DNA of 64,000 nt from Platerodrilus igneus. Taxonomy: Eukaryota > Arthropoda > Insecta > Coleoptera > Lycidae. Position numbers and translations under genes: made by a program. Below, in pieces: positions 46,690-58,628 of this stretch (within the stretch, counting starts at the first letter, position 1; each line of letters opens with the position of its first letter). The stretch lies in the NCBI GenBank assembly GCA_036346225.1, contig JARFIW010001108.1, forward strand, positions 3,432,501-3,496,500, in the 5' to 3' direction. The notes below the pieces were generated by a model, which worked only from the letters and a program-made list of their open reading frames with translations, was not told the DNA's origin and searched no databases.

Positions 46690-47105
46690 TTCATATACAA
46701 ATTTTCATGCTACTGAATAAATAAGATGTAAATAAAATAGCCAAGCGCCAGCCTATTTGCAACATTTATTAAAACGTGTATGCAACGGTCATATTAATAT
46801 ACACGTCTGGCGAATACTAAACACATAATTATGCTAAAATAAGTCTTTTAAAATAAGCATCGTCATCATCTGAAACAATGTGCTGTTAAAATCTGGCCAC
46901 AAAAGTTAGTTTACTTACCTAGAGCGACTTCACAAAACTCGATTCGCAAACTGAAAGGCCGAGCACTTTACGTTAATGTATCAGCATATGTCATAAGGAA
47001 ATGCTCCGAGTGTAAACACCAGGAATCCATCTATGAGCAAAATGCTTAACCATTTCTATTATTGTGCTATTCATTAGCAGAAATCTGCACAAATCTGCAT
47101 AAATA
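46690..47105 (+). repeat. Partial copy of the palindrome-arm repeat (repeat W)
   Basis: Matches the complement of about 51440-51800, including cgtgta/atattaatatacacgtct, cactttacgtta, gagtaaacacc-like, ccatctat and agcagaaatctgc. Diverged. Confidence 0.65.
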
Positions 47106-47359
47106 TTACGTCCAATGCTGTTTTTTGTTTGATGTCTGAAAGCAACTAATTAAAATATTGCATCATCCGTTTTACATAATTCACGTATGTAAAATTTGTA
47201 AACATTCAATATTTGTGTAATTTAAAGAACGAAATAATGCTTTACATAATCAAATGAGGTATTTTCATTATACAATACAATAATAATTATTACAATAGGT
47301 AAGCCTATTTTGACTATTAAAAACAATGTCGGTGTGTGAGCTCAAACGATTAGTTATTT

Positions 47360-48640
47360 GATAGAAACTTCTTGGGGGCGCGATTCGAGTGGTCAACGGC
47401 CTACTTAAACATGTCTATGCTTGTATAAATGTGCGTGACGTCATAAATATCATAGCTTATAAATATTTCTAGCTGTAAAATATATTAACCGGATGCACGT
47501 TTGAGGCTTCTCGCGCTTTACTAAGTTCTATTTTTAAAATGAAAATTGTTTTGTATTCACAGAATGTCGGTCTTTAATTTAAAGATCCGAACACATAATA
47601 ACCAATATAATTTACAGATTTTTTAAAAATGGGTCACTAATAGAAAAGATTTTTATAATACGTACTAATTTGCCTTATGGAGAGCTGCATTCGCGAGCGT
47701 CTTTGGTACCACGATACAATTATGTATCATGAAACCGCACCAGAAAATTGAATAACAACGGCACATATTTTTCAGAGCACCGATTAATGCAGATTTTATA
47801 AAAATTTGTTCATGCCATCTGGTTCATCGAATTTCACACTGTTGTTTAACCCCAAACACTAGTAAATTTAAATAAGTAAGATGTTTCTGTATGACAATTA
47901 AACTACTGATGTACGATCGTATAGATTGCGGCTATTTTCTGCAATTTACAGAAAGTGAAATCATTATACATATCTAAAAATATATAAATATCCAATCAAG
48001 CATACACACGCCCAAAATGTTCGACTTACCTAGAACGATGTTTAATTACAGTAAAATATCAGTCGAAGGAGTGTTAACCTCTCACGATCACCCGACGACT
48101 ATGATTAGTCTCGAACCCCACAAAAGTTATAAAATGATTACATCATGACTCATCCAAAATTCTACATCACGTCTGTGCGAAGCTCGGTAAAATTGAGGTC
48201 AGCGCTGCTTTTATATAGAGTTCGAATATTTTCAATGGATCCTAAGATATTAACAAAAATTATTAAAATTAATTAGAAACCTAAAACTATCTCAAAAACT
48301 ATGTAGAATTTTACTAAAAGTCGCATTAAATATATAATTCATATACAAAATTGCGTTCGTCTTTGTCAATATCTGGAACCACACTAAACCGTACTAGAAA
48401 ATTAAATCGTTAGTATCACAACGATACATATATTTTCTTCAGCGCGCCAATTTAACTTGATTTTATAAAAATTTGTTTTTCGCCTAGCATATATGAAAAT
48501 AAATCATATCTACCCTAAAAATCTGACTGAAAGTAAATCTTTGCGTTTCTAGGGCCGCAAAACTCATAATAGCATGATTTTATAGGTTTTTCACGATCTA
48601 GACACCTATGACTATCATTGAGATTCATATATTGCGGCTT
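47360..48640 (+). repeat. Diverged copy of the palindrome-arm repeat (repeat W)
   Basis: The start gggggcgcgattcgagtgg, then gcgtgacgtcataaatatca, matches the outer tip of the palindrome at 50333. 48120-48300 matches 51045-51215 (catgactcatc, cacgtctgtgcga, ggatcctaa.atattaacaa). An internal block of about 150 bp is itself repeated at 47680-47830 and 48345-48495. Confidence 0.65.
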
Positions 48641-48772
48641 TGACGTTTCAAATAATTTATCATTTAACCTCGGCGTCGGTGTATTGTTAATAAGAGTTTC
48701 AAATAAAAATATAAAATTATCATAGATGAGTAGTGAATAATTGTAATTCTAACTGAATAACTGTTAGTGAAG

Positions 48773-49968
48773 ATGAATGATAATTTAGACTGTGATGATG
48801 ATGAAGAAATTACAAGTACTCCACCGGTGTTGCAAGAAAAAGTGAGCAATGCTTCTTTAAATCTTTTACCTAAAAAGTCTAGAGAACGGTACAAAAAATA
48901 CTATGAATTATTTAATAAATAGAAAAAAATAAAAAAGCTAAAAATGTAACAGAGAATGTTGTAATTGCGTATTTATCAGAAAGATCGAAACGTGTAAATG
49001 CTACTACTCGATGGGGTAAATTTTCAATGCTAAAAAGCACTTTTAAAGTCAAAGAAAATATTAATTTTGATAATCATCATAAAGCATTCTGTAAACTACC
49101 TTCCCAAAAAATCTAAAATTTTGATTCAAGTACAATAAATGTATTCAATTTTTAAGGAGGCAGATGATTAGGAATATCTAATGATAAAGGTGTACAAATA
49201 AAATTATTGTAAATTTTTAGATTAACTTTACATTGCAAGTTTCTCTTATTATGGGAGTATACGGAGCTTGCCGCCGAAATGAGTTGACGAATATGAAACT
49301 TGACCACATAGATATTAGTGGACACGTATTGATTGTTACAGTTCCACAAACCAAAATAATATTACAAGAACATTTACAGTCACAAACACTACAGTTGATG
49401 TACTGAATCTACTTACAATATACAACAAATATGTTTCTATTAGACCTCCCCACATTACTCATAATTCCCTCTTCATTTATTACAAAAATAATAAATGTAC
49501 AATACAGCCGATCTGGAAAATGTATTAAGCAAAATAGCCACCTTTTTGAAATTGGTTGAACCTAGTACATACACAGGCCAATGTTTCCGCCGTAGTTCTG
49601 CAACTCTATTAGCTAATGCTGGAAGTAATTTAATAACACTTAAGATATATGGAGGATGGTGTTCTTCTGCAATTGCTTAAGGATATATAGGTGATTGGTT
49701 ATCAAATAAGATTAAAATTTCTCAAAATTCTAACAAACCAAGAACATCAACTGTCTAGTACCAGCACAAATAATACAATTCACATGTTAATTGCTCTTAA
49801 ACCAAATAAATGAAATACCAGTTAATGTAGATAGACCGTCAACGTTATTGTAAAAAATGTCATCATGCTACCAGCATCTCAAATACTTACCAAGTGCCTA
49901 CAAATTCTGGTATCACTATCCATAATAATGGTCATGGGATAATTAATATCAATTACTATAATAAATAA
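48773..49968 (+). pseudogene. Crypton-type tyrosine recombinase, decayed
   Basis: From ATG 48773: an acidic start (MNDNLDCDDDEEITSTPPV), LLPKKSRERYKKYYELFNK, the SAM-like N-terminal domain (NVVIAYLSERSKRVNATT, WGKFSMLKSTF), then the catalytic domain with the first Arg in GVYGACRRNELTNMKLDHI (about 49250-49305), box II QCFRRSSATLLANAG (about 49577-49625; usually HCFRR, here Gln replaces His), GGW and GYIGD with the probable Tyr (about 49681-49695). It ends near 49968 with the Crypton-like tail SGITIHNNGHGIININYYNK. Many stops and shifts. Cryptons integrate by site-specific recombination. Whether it is a separate element nested in the Polinton or part of it is unclear. Confidence 0.82.
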
Positions 49969-50039
49969 ATACGTCAAATGTTATTAACTTTCTTTATTTT
50001 ATGGGTTTTTCTATTTTTCTTTAATGTTAGACGAAAACA

Positions 50040-50155
50040 GTTGTGTATCACACAGGCAAAAATGCATTAGTAGTCCTTAGCTATCAGCTGTCCTCGCTCG
50101 CTCAGGCATCTAATAGCTGCGGGCTGCTAATGAGCACTTTTGTCCTTGTGACACA
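50040..50155. repeat. Imperfect inverted repeat downstream of the recombinase
   Basis: gtatcacacaggcaaaaatg with cattagtagtcc pairs imperfectly with ggctgctaatgagcactttt followed by gtccttgtgac; the loop contains cagctg/gctgtcc. Could be an end structure of the recombinase element. Confidence 0.5.
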
Positions 50156-50332
50156 ATATACTATATAGCGTCTGGTTACTCGAATTTTGCTGTGATGTTT
50201 TTTAAACATTAAGCTGTAATTTAAGTCCAAACATGAAATTTGTATAACAATTATAAGAGCGTAAAAATCTATACATTGAATCGATTTATGAATTTTCAAA
50301 AATAATTATCGACCCGTTAGAGATAAAAAATT

Positions 50333-52658
50333 CTCGGGGCATGATTCGAGCGATCAACGACCTACTTAAACGTGTTTATGCTTGCATGAATATGCGTGAC
50401 GTCATAAATATCATAGCTCATAAATATTTCTAGGTATCGTTCTCTATTAATTGTAGAAATGACCATTACTCACGATTTTTGGAAGATTAATACATATATA
50501 CAACTTGAAAATACCAGTGCCGGTTTGATATATAGCTAATTTTATAAAATAATTGCTAATTCGATAGCAATAAGAATGTTTAGTTTTGAATTCAAAATTT
50601 ATTATTAACGTTTTATATCACATTACTGTTAAATTCCGGGGTTATAAACCGACTAATACAGTTCTTGAATTGCAATTTAATTTAGGAAATATGTTGTGTC
50701 TCTAATAACGCGATTTCGAATAGGTAGGCTGATATACAGGTTTTGTAATATAGTTTATTCATAAAATCGATTTCTTATGCAAATTATTTATTGTACTGTA
50801 CTATTTATGTGTCGTTTTGCTTTATGCAAATCACAAAAATGGCCGCATTCCATACGATACGATGATACATCTGTCTATAATTAACCGCAAAATACTAATT
50901 ATAAAATGAGCTATATATTAAAACAGAGAAAAATTACTTTTACCTGACGTTGAATAATCAAAGCGGTTGATAATTAATCAATTTATAAAACTGAATACCC
51001 TTCAAATCGACAGATTTACATATATTTTAAATTCAGGCAATTAATTGTTTTATGATGTAACTATGTTGTCTTGACTCATCTAAATTCTTCGGCACGTCTG
51101 TGCGAATCTCGGTAAAATTAAAGGTCGTCATAGCTTTTATTAGAACTCGAATATTTCATGGATCCTAAAATATTAACAAAAATCGTTAAAATCTATTAGA
51201 AACCATAAATTATATATCGAAAATTATGCAGAATTTCCGTATAATTAAATTAAATATGTCACTCACCTAACTGCTATGATTAACGGACAGTAAAACCGGA
51301 AAAAACTGGTCCGAGCGCACTTCACACTATTATATTAGCATATCTCGTAACAATATGCACCAGGGTAAACACCTGAGGTCCATCTATATTCATACTACAC
51401 CAACTATACCTATGTGCTATTCTTTCGTTTGTCTCGATCTGTTAACGCAGATTTCTGTTAAAGAATAGCACATAGGTATAGTTGGTAGTATGAATATAGA
51501 TGGACCTCAGGTGTTTACTCCGACATCTTGTTACGATATATTTTGACATAATAACGTAAAGTGCGCTCGGACCATTTTTTATTTCTCCGGTTCCTGTTTA
51601 CTATCAATGCAGTTTTGAGAAGTGGTTGAAAGTGAGTATTAAACCTTTGTATACATATTTAACAGCATATTTTTCAGATTATCTGCAAGTTTTACAGTGT
51701 TAAAAGACACATTTTAGCTTAATTATATGTATAGCATTCGCTTTTTAGATAGACGTGTATATTAATATGATCGCTAACACGTTTTGATGAGCTTTTAATG
51801 TTGCATATAATGAATTACATATTTAATTTTAATTTAGCGTAAATTCGGCTTAGTTTCGGGATAATTGATGGTTTCTAATAGATTTTTAACGATTTTTTGT
51901 TAATATTTTAGGATCCACTGAAATATTCGAGTTCTAATAAAAGCTATGACGACCTTTAATTTTACCGAGATTCGCACAGACGTGTCTAAGAATTTGGATG
52001 AGTCATGACGCCATAGTTACATCATAAAACAATTAATTGCCAGAATTTAAAATATATGTAAATCTGTCGATTTGAAGGGTATTCAGTTTTATAAATTGAT
52101 TAATTATCAACCGCTGATTATCTCAACGTTAGGTAAAAGTAATTTTCTCTGGTTTAATATATAGCTCATTTTATAATTTAGTATTTTGTAGTCAATTATA
52201 GACAGATGTGTCATCGTATCGTATGGAATGCAGTCATTTCTGTAAATTTGCATAAAGCAAAACGATACATAAATAGTACAGAAACCACGTTGTTAGAGAA
52301 ACAATTTATTTCCTAAATTAAATTACATTTGTTTGTTCAAGAAAGGTATTACTCGGTTTATAAGCCCGAAATTTAACAGTAATGTGGTATAAAACGTTAA
52401 TAATAAATTTTGGATTCAAACTAAACATTCTTATTGTTATCGAATTAGCAATTATTTTATAAAATTAGCTATATATCAAACCGGCACTGGTATTTTCAAG
52501 TATCTTCCTATAAATCGTGAGTAATGGTCATTTCTACAATTAATAGAGAGCGATACCTAGAAATATTTATGAGCTATGATATTTAGGACGTCACGCATAT
52601 TCATGCAGGCATAAACATGTTTAAGCAGGTCGTTGATTGCTCGAATCATGCCCCCGAG
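50333..52658. repeat. 2.3-kb near-perfect palindrome (two arms of repeat W)
   Basis: Arm 1 is 50333-51425 and arm 2 is 51460-52658, inverted, with a 34-base spacer. Both outer tips read ctcgggg(g)catgattcgag inward. Near the centre the arms match over gtccatctatattcatacta and caactatacctatgtgctat. Arm 1 lacks about 190 bases present in arm 2 (51640-51830). The missing piece is bordered in arm 2 by two ttaaatatgt-type repeats, suggesting a deletion. No coding frame spans an arm. Confidence 0.9.
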
Positions 52659-52859
52659 ACAGAAAGAAGACAGCCAACATAAAGTAAAAATCTTACACAG
52701 CTGCTACATTAAAGCTTGTAGTACATATTTTACACAATCTGCAGCCGCGTATTCTACAATCTCTAAAAGACATAATCATTGTGAATCAGGATTAGTGAAT
52801 ATACCTAACACTTCCCCGCGGTTGTAAGACAACGCATAACTATTGGTAACAAACTCTAT

Positions 52860-53480
52860 CCGTTTACGCTAAAAGAAGTTACCCCTTTATGCGCCCCATA
52901 CGCTGTAAGTGGGAGAAAAACAGTTGGAATTAGAAGAAGAAATTGATGCAAAAAAGACGGAAGTTGGACTATATGGAAAATACCCCAGCAATGCGAGAAC
53001 AGTATAAAGATGTGTTGGACAAAGAACATCTTAGAGAAAATGAGAAAAAATTAGAAGATTATTTTGTGTGTCGGTAGACCGACTTAATTACATCTGGATT
53101 TTACGAGCTATAAGCATTTGTGGTTTGTAAGAAAGACTCTTTTAGTTATGTGGGTGTCGTTGGGGAAAGGGATAGTATTAAACTGGTATACTACTTAAAA
53201 AGGTTTTTCTTAGAACCTATTTATCACATTGGCAGATGACATAGACGAACTAAGGAAGGTGGGTGCGTAATACCATGCTCTTTAACCAAAGTAGATGCGA
53301 ATGTTTCCTTAAACGTACATCCGGACAACGTAGAAAATCTATTATTATATGATCCACAAGTCGTTTATTAACACCGGGACTTGTTATTTGACACACAAAT
53401 TTGTAGTATATTTTAATTCTTTGCATTAGCTGTTAACCATGTTAAACAATCGATCCCTTGCAATTTTTTTGTCAAACCGA
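52860..53480 (+). pseudogene. Decayed unidentified coding sequence right of the palindrome
   Basis: Several plus-strand frames join into protein-like text: ELEEEIDAKKTEVGLYGKYP, EQYKDVLDKEHLRENEKKLE, VVGERDSIKLVYYLKRFF, ADDIDELRKVG, then SLTKVDANVSLNVHPDNVEN, LLLYDPQVVY, and TPGL. At least four frameshifts separate the pieces. The hydrophilic, evenly composed text suggests a former Polinton gene on this strand. I cannot assign it to capsid, protease or integrase. Confidence 0.45.
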
Positions 53481-53511
53481 CGGTACTCCGCGGTTTGGTC
53501 AAAACTCGTCT

Positions 53512-53575
53512 ATCTGGAAACTCATTGTCCAGCGAGTTACCGCATCTGGAAACTCATTGTCCAGCAAGTTACCGC
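53512..53575. repeat. 32-bp tandem duplication
   Basis: atctggaaactcattgtcca then gcgagttaccgc, repeated twice with one base changed. Confidence 0.95.
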
Positions 53576-53759
53576 TTTGTTGACCTATTTTGCACATACT
53601 TGCAATAGAAATACTGTTCTTTTTTTTTTTCATTATGTTTCTAGTGGGGTAAAGATGTTCCAAACGTAAATGATGAACGAACAAAATTTTTAAAAATCCA
53701 ATTTATGGAAATCTGGGGCAACAAAACCGTATCTGTCAAAATAAAATTTTGTTTCAAAA

Positions 53760-54095
53760 ATCGATTACAACATAACCAATTTTACCAAAAAGTGGTTTGT
53801 ATAGCTACCAAAATCGGTTTATCAGGACTGATATTATTAAAAACCGATTATACAAAACCTATTTCACTAAAACGATTTTAACCGGTTTTCACCGAAGCGG
53901 GTTTTACCAGAACAGGCTTACGATTTTAACCGGCCTTTACCGAAGCGGGTTTTACCAGAACTGGCTTTGTCAGAATCGATTTACCAATTCCGGTTTTTTC
54001 CAAAACAGGTTTTAGTGAAAACCGATTTTACCAAAATCCGGTGTTACCAAAACGGTTTTATCGATACCGGTTTACCAACACCGGCTTGCAGTTTC
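53760..54095. repeat. Degenerate accggttttacca tandem array
   Basis: About twenty imperfect 16-18-base units built on aaccggttttaccaaaa. The core accggt is palindromic. It lies between the decayed gene and the polymerase 3' end, near where the two convergent transcription units meet. Confidence 0.9.
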
Positions 54096-54510
54096 GATGA
54101 TAACTGAGCGGTAAACCTGTTTTAAACACATACACTTGCAGATCGGTACTCGTATATTTTATTATTTAATCTAACAGAAATTACATATGTATAGTCATTA
54201 TTGTACAACATTTTTAAAAATAAAAGTACACTTTGCAGAAAATAATGTTGTTTCAGTAGTTATACGATACAGATAACTGTACGTACATTTATTAATACAA
54301 TCTTTAGAAAATATACAGTCAGTAAACTATCATGTGGAGAACGTGGGGCATAAAGTAACTACATGTGAACGCATTTTCTATAAGTGGAAATTATTAAACT
54401 GGAAGATTTAAATACATTCGAACCAAAAATAATACTTGTATACGATTGCACCTATTAATATTAATTTCTAATTACAGTTATTCATAATTGCATAAAATGT
54501 TTATAAAAAT

Positions 54511-55118
54511 GCAAATTTCCACAAATATTCACAAATTATGAAGAGTTTTTAAGTTTATTATATTCAAATGGCAGTGAAGTGTGGTTATCAAAAAAATTTA
54601 CGTTTTGTAGAATTGGTTTGTACATTTTGCTCTCAGTTCTTGTCACTACTTCGTACTCCTCTGTTCTTCTGATACTTTTTAAAAACTATAAATAAAGGCC
54701 GCGATGGGATTAAAACCATCTTCTTGATGCTCTCAAAAGTTTACAAGGTGTGCGGTTGTGTAGGTAAGCCATATCTATATACCTTTTACTTTTGCAAACA
54801 AGGACTTCTTTTTGTGTGCCTGTGCAAATTTTCAGATATTCACAAATTACGAAGAATTTTTGAGTTTTTATATCCGAATGGAAGTGAAGTGTGGTTATCA
54901 AAAAATTTACGCTTTGTTGAATTTGGTTTGTACATTTTTGTCTCAGTTCTTGTAACTAGTTCGTGTTCCTTTGTTCTTCTGATACATTTCGAAACAATAA
55001 ATATAGGCCTCGTTGGGGTTAAAACCATCTTTTTAATGCTTTCAAAGTTTACAAGTTGTGCGGCTGTGTAGTTGAGCGAAATACCCTTTACTTTGCAAAC
55101 AAGAACTTCTTCTTGTTT
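54511..55118 (-). repeat. 312-bp tandem duplication of the polymerase 3' end
   Basis: 54511-54822 repeats 54823-55118 (shared attcacaaatta.gaag, agtgaagtgtggttatcaaa, cttctgata, taaaaccatctt). The outer copy is more decayed and lies beyond the polymerase stop. Confidence 0.9.
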
Positions 55119-58100
55119 GTCCGTAGACACAACTTTATATGCGTAATTTTTTGGACCTCCAGACACAAATTCGTTGATGTAGCTACCTGGCCCATAAACC
55201 TCTAATTCATCCGTCATATCGCCTACAAATTTTCCGGTGGGGACGTCGTATTCTCCGGGGCTAGACACATAAACTATGGAGTCTGTGTCAAAATACAAAA
55301 CCCTCGTTTTCAACTTTTCAAGATAACTGTAGAGTTTTAGTCTTGCTTGTGCAGTTACGTATGCTGCTATGACGACGTTTACCGTAGCTTGCACATCGTA
55401 AGCCTCCTCTCTATACTGCCAATTAACAATCACAGTGTCTTCGTTAACAGGCATTGCATGATTTATAATTATACTAGGATTCGACAACATTCCAAAAAAC
55501 TCTCCGGGGTCGTTGATAATATTTGTTTTGGCTGGTTCTCCTTTTGCCCCAGTTTTCCCAAAATGAATTAAGCATGAGTTTAGCTAAAGATCGTAGACCA
55601 GGATTATTTACAATCTCACTGTACTCAATTTGTATCCCTCGTGGGCTAAAAAGTCGTCAATGTATTTATCTCTTTCGCCTTTTGTTGAACAATTTCCGGG
55701 CCACCCTGACGCCTGTTGTTTTATTTTTAAAACTTGTCCATCATCTCTCGAAAACACCACCAATCTTTTTAATCTTGTCGAATTGGTTAATTTGATAAGA
55801 CCAAACCTCATAAATTTTGCTATCTTGTAGCCACATTCCTTAGCCTTTAGCACTTCATCAATCACCCATGTACCCGTGAGTGCACGTTCTTGTTCGTCGT
55901 GATTGCAGTCATTCGGATTCATTTCACTCCCACATGTACGGCACAAGACGAACATGAGTTTGCCGTTCATCTTTGTAGGCAGTACCGGAAGATAAATATC
56001 TTGCGGAGGAAGGATCGTGCATTTGATTAATCCTTCTGTTACTTCTAAGTCTAGCTGTTCACAATCTTCTCCCACACAAACTATAGGGTGTCCCATGGGA
56101 ATTTTCCATATTTGCATACCCACGGATACAAAGAGCAGACGTCTACGTACTTAATTTTTCATCCTGTTTAGCCTTATAGTATTCAAAAGTGTTTCCCGTA
56201 CGACCACCGTAGAAAGCATCACGTGGGTTTAATGGCGCTTGTACAACCAACGGATGGTGTAAGACGTATGTTCGTAATTCTCTGTTTTCGATTATATGTG
56301 ACCGAAACTTACACTCCCACATCTCAATAACATCATATCCTAATTCTTTTAGTCTTTCCATTTTAGCCACAGTAGCCTCTTGTCTTGTACTTAGTGTTTG
56401 GTCGGGATCATTGTGTAAAGGGTTGTCTCTGCCGTATTTGAAACAATTAGAGCAACCATGATAGTAGCAACCGTGAAATTCGAAGACCTGTTTTGTTTCG
56501 GAACAAAAGCCGTCGACTTTGAGACCGTGGATTATGATTTCTTGTTGTTTAGCAGCATGCATGATGTTAATTTGACGCTGCTTTTGTTCCCACACAAGCC
56601 ACTGAATAGCTATTTTAGACTGGTTATCGCGCCACCTATAGCCACCTTTAGGGATAATCCCAATAGTATTTGATTTAAGAAAATTGCGTCGATATACCTT
56701 GTTACAAGTTGAAGCAATAGTGCACGCTTCTGTAAATGGACACACGCCACTTGTTTCAAGCATTTGCTGTCTGAATTTTAGACATGCGGTAGTCAAAATT
56801 TCCACATCTGAAATACAGTAGTCGACTAGGTCGCGCTGCATCTCAAACACGTCATCCTTGTGCTCTTGATACCACTTCATAAACGTTTTCCTGTCATCTT
56901 CGTTCATAGTGTCTGGCTCATAAAATTCGATGGGAGGTAAAGTCCCACATAATTTGCGTTACTGGCGGTGTTAAACAGGTGAGGAAAATACCCTTCTTAA
57001 AACTTTCTCCCAGTCCAAACGCTGTGGGAAGTTTGGCTAAAGCCATTGGAAAATAATTAAGGGAGTCCAAAACTGCACATTTTCATCGTCAGTGATATTA
57101 TATTCGTTCCTCTCATGATGAGTTCCGGCTTTAAATCTGTTTCTGTTAATATATAATTTAGACAGAATTGATGGTCAAATGCTTGTCCGTTATGAGCAAT
57201 AACTACCAGGTGTTTGAATTTTTTCTTGATGCTAAAATATAGTTCATAAAATTACGAATGACGTTGTCCCTATATACAATCCGTCTATATCCACATTTCT
57301 GGCAAAAGTAAAGATGATCTTCATTTAAACACATATCACATCTAGAAACTAATACACATAAGTTAGGTTTATGTATGTGATCACCGTTCTCTAATATTCT
57401 TTCTTGTCTCGTCTCTAAATCATAGAAAACAAAAGAACACCTTTTAAATTTGGCTTTCCTGTATCAGGTTTCATATAACAGAGGTGGTATTCTGGAACGT
57501 GAGCGCAGCATATTTTACAATATACTTCGCCACAACTGTGCTCGCGATTATTTTTCACCGTTTTGAGCATCCCTTACACCGTTTAATTTTTTCGCATACA
57601 CCTTTTGTTTTATGATTCGTCAAACACGGTTGACCCCTAAATTCCCGATTGCACAATTCACACACAATATTAAATTCCTTCTCACAAGGAGGAGTTTGTA
57701 GGCAACAGGGACATGTGTTTCCACACCTATGTTTGTCTTTGGTATTGTAAGGAGTGTGGCACTTCTCACAAAAGTACGTACAACAGAATGCGGCTGTGAG
57801 GGATGTTATAACATTGTAATGTCCTTTGTGGTATAATAAACTTAACGATGTGCCTTCTGCAGACCCTTCAAAAATTATATCGCGCCCCTTAGTGCCATAA
57901 CTGTAAACAACAATTCTGTAGTTTTAAGATGCTCTTGAAATTGCTGTAGTTCAGATATTCCACATCCTACTTCAGGAACAACTACACCGGAATCAAGACA
58001 CAGTTGAACAGCTCTTTTGGTTTGTATTTTAGCCATGTCGCGCCGTAGTTTGGCACGATCTGGATCCTTATTTGCGCAAGCAATAGCCATCACTAAAGCT

Positions 58101-58504
58101 CGCGGTAAACACAAGTTGTCTTTGTTACTGATAACAATAATTCCACGTTTCATGCCGTTTTCTTCGTTAAAAGTATTATAGTTTCTTCCCCTCCCTCTAC
58201 CCACTGGCATTCTAACTGATGTCACGCTCAGACAAAATGTACTTCACCCTTCCGAATTGGATTGGTATATGTTGCTTATAACATCCCAAACGTCATCGTA
58301 TGTGAGCTGTTCCACGGGGCGGAAGCGAACCCATCCATCTCCCCTCTGCAAATCCTTGGAGCAGAAACTAAACCCTACTTGATCACCAGCTGCAAGTCCT
58401 TCAGTGGCGGTTTCTATCACTTGCCTGACAGCGTCTTTCATCCACGCCACAGGTTCTTCACCTTCGGGCAACGGTTTTATTTTGAATTCAAGCGTACGCC
58501 CCAT
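54840..58504 (-). pseudogene. Protein-primed family B DNA polymerase (Polinton pPolB), broken
   Basis: About 1,220 codons, near usual length. In order on the minus strand: N-terminal region (58504-58244, with LTYDDVWDVISNIYQSN), a conserved RMPVGRGRG and KRGIIVISNKDNLCLPRALV segment (58225-57875), a Cys-rich segment (57640-57840, CEKCHTPYNTKDKHRC), exonuclease motif AHNGQAFD (about 57174-57197), exonuclease motif YCISDVEIL with Asp near 56807, polymerase motif A DVCSLYP (56123-56146), motif B region LMLNSFW (about 55550-55575) and motif C YFDTDSIV (DTDS at 55279-55290). Catalytic residues survive. Breaks include an in-frame TGA near 58244, another stop in the Cys-rich segment, and frameshifts near 57875, 57000-57100, 56145 and, at least twice, 55540-55620. 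It cannot yield full-length enzyme. The family replicates the element from a terminal protein. Confidence 0.93.
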
Positions 58505-58560
58505 TAAGTTAAAACGGCGGATTCTTTTACAAAATCTCTGATCGTAATAAATTTATCCAT
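58504..58560 (-). CDS. Short upstream ORF overlapping the polymerase start (TAATG)
   Basis: ATG at 58560-58558 opens an 18-codon frame (MDKFITIRDFVKES...) whose TAA overlaps the polymerase ATG by one base. It is the first ATG after the mapped initiator, so ribosomes would meet it before the polymerase start. Termination-reinitiation is plausible. Alternatively it is the old polymerase N-terminus, now out of frame. Confidence 0.5.
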   Translation of the reverse strand: MDKFITIRDFVKESAVLT

Positions 58561-58628
58561 TATTTGATCTTTGCTTTTGTAACAAAATTCTCAAATAACA
58601 ACCGATCAGGTTAGTTAAACAAATGACG

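Noticed and set aside
48773..49968. Tyrosine recombinase as the enzyme that integrated the Polinton
   Set aside because: The 6-bp target duplication and AG...CT ends fit retroviral-type integrase activity, not tyrosine recombination; the gene is also far more decayed than the TIRs.
53760..54095. CRISPR-like array
   Set aside because: Units are contiguous and degenerate without spacers, in a eukaryotic genome.
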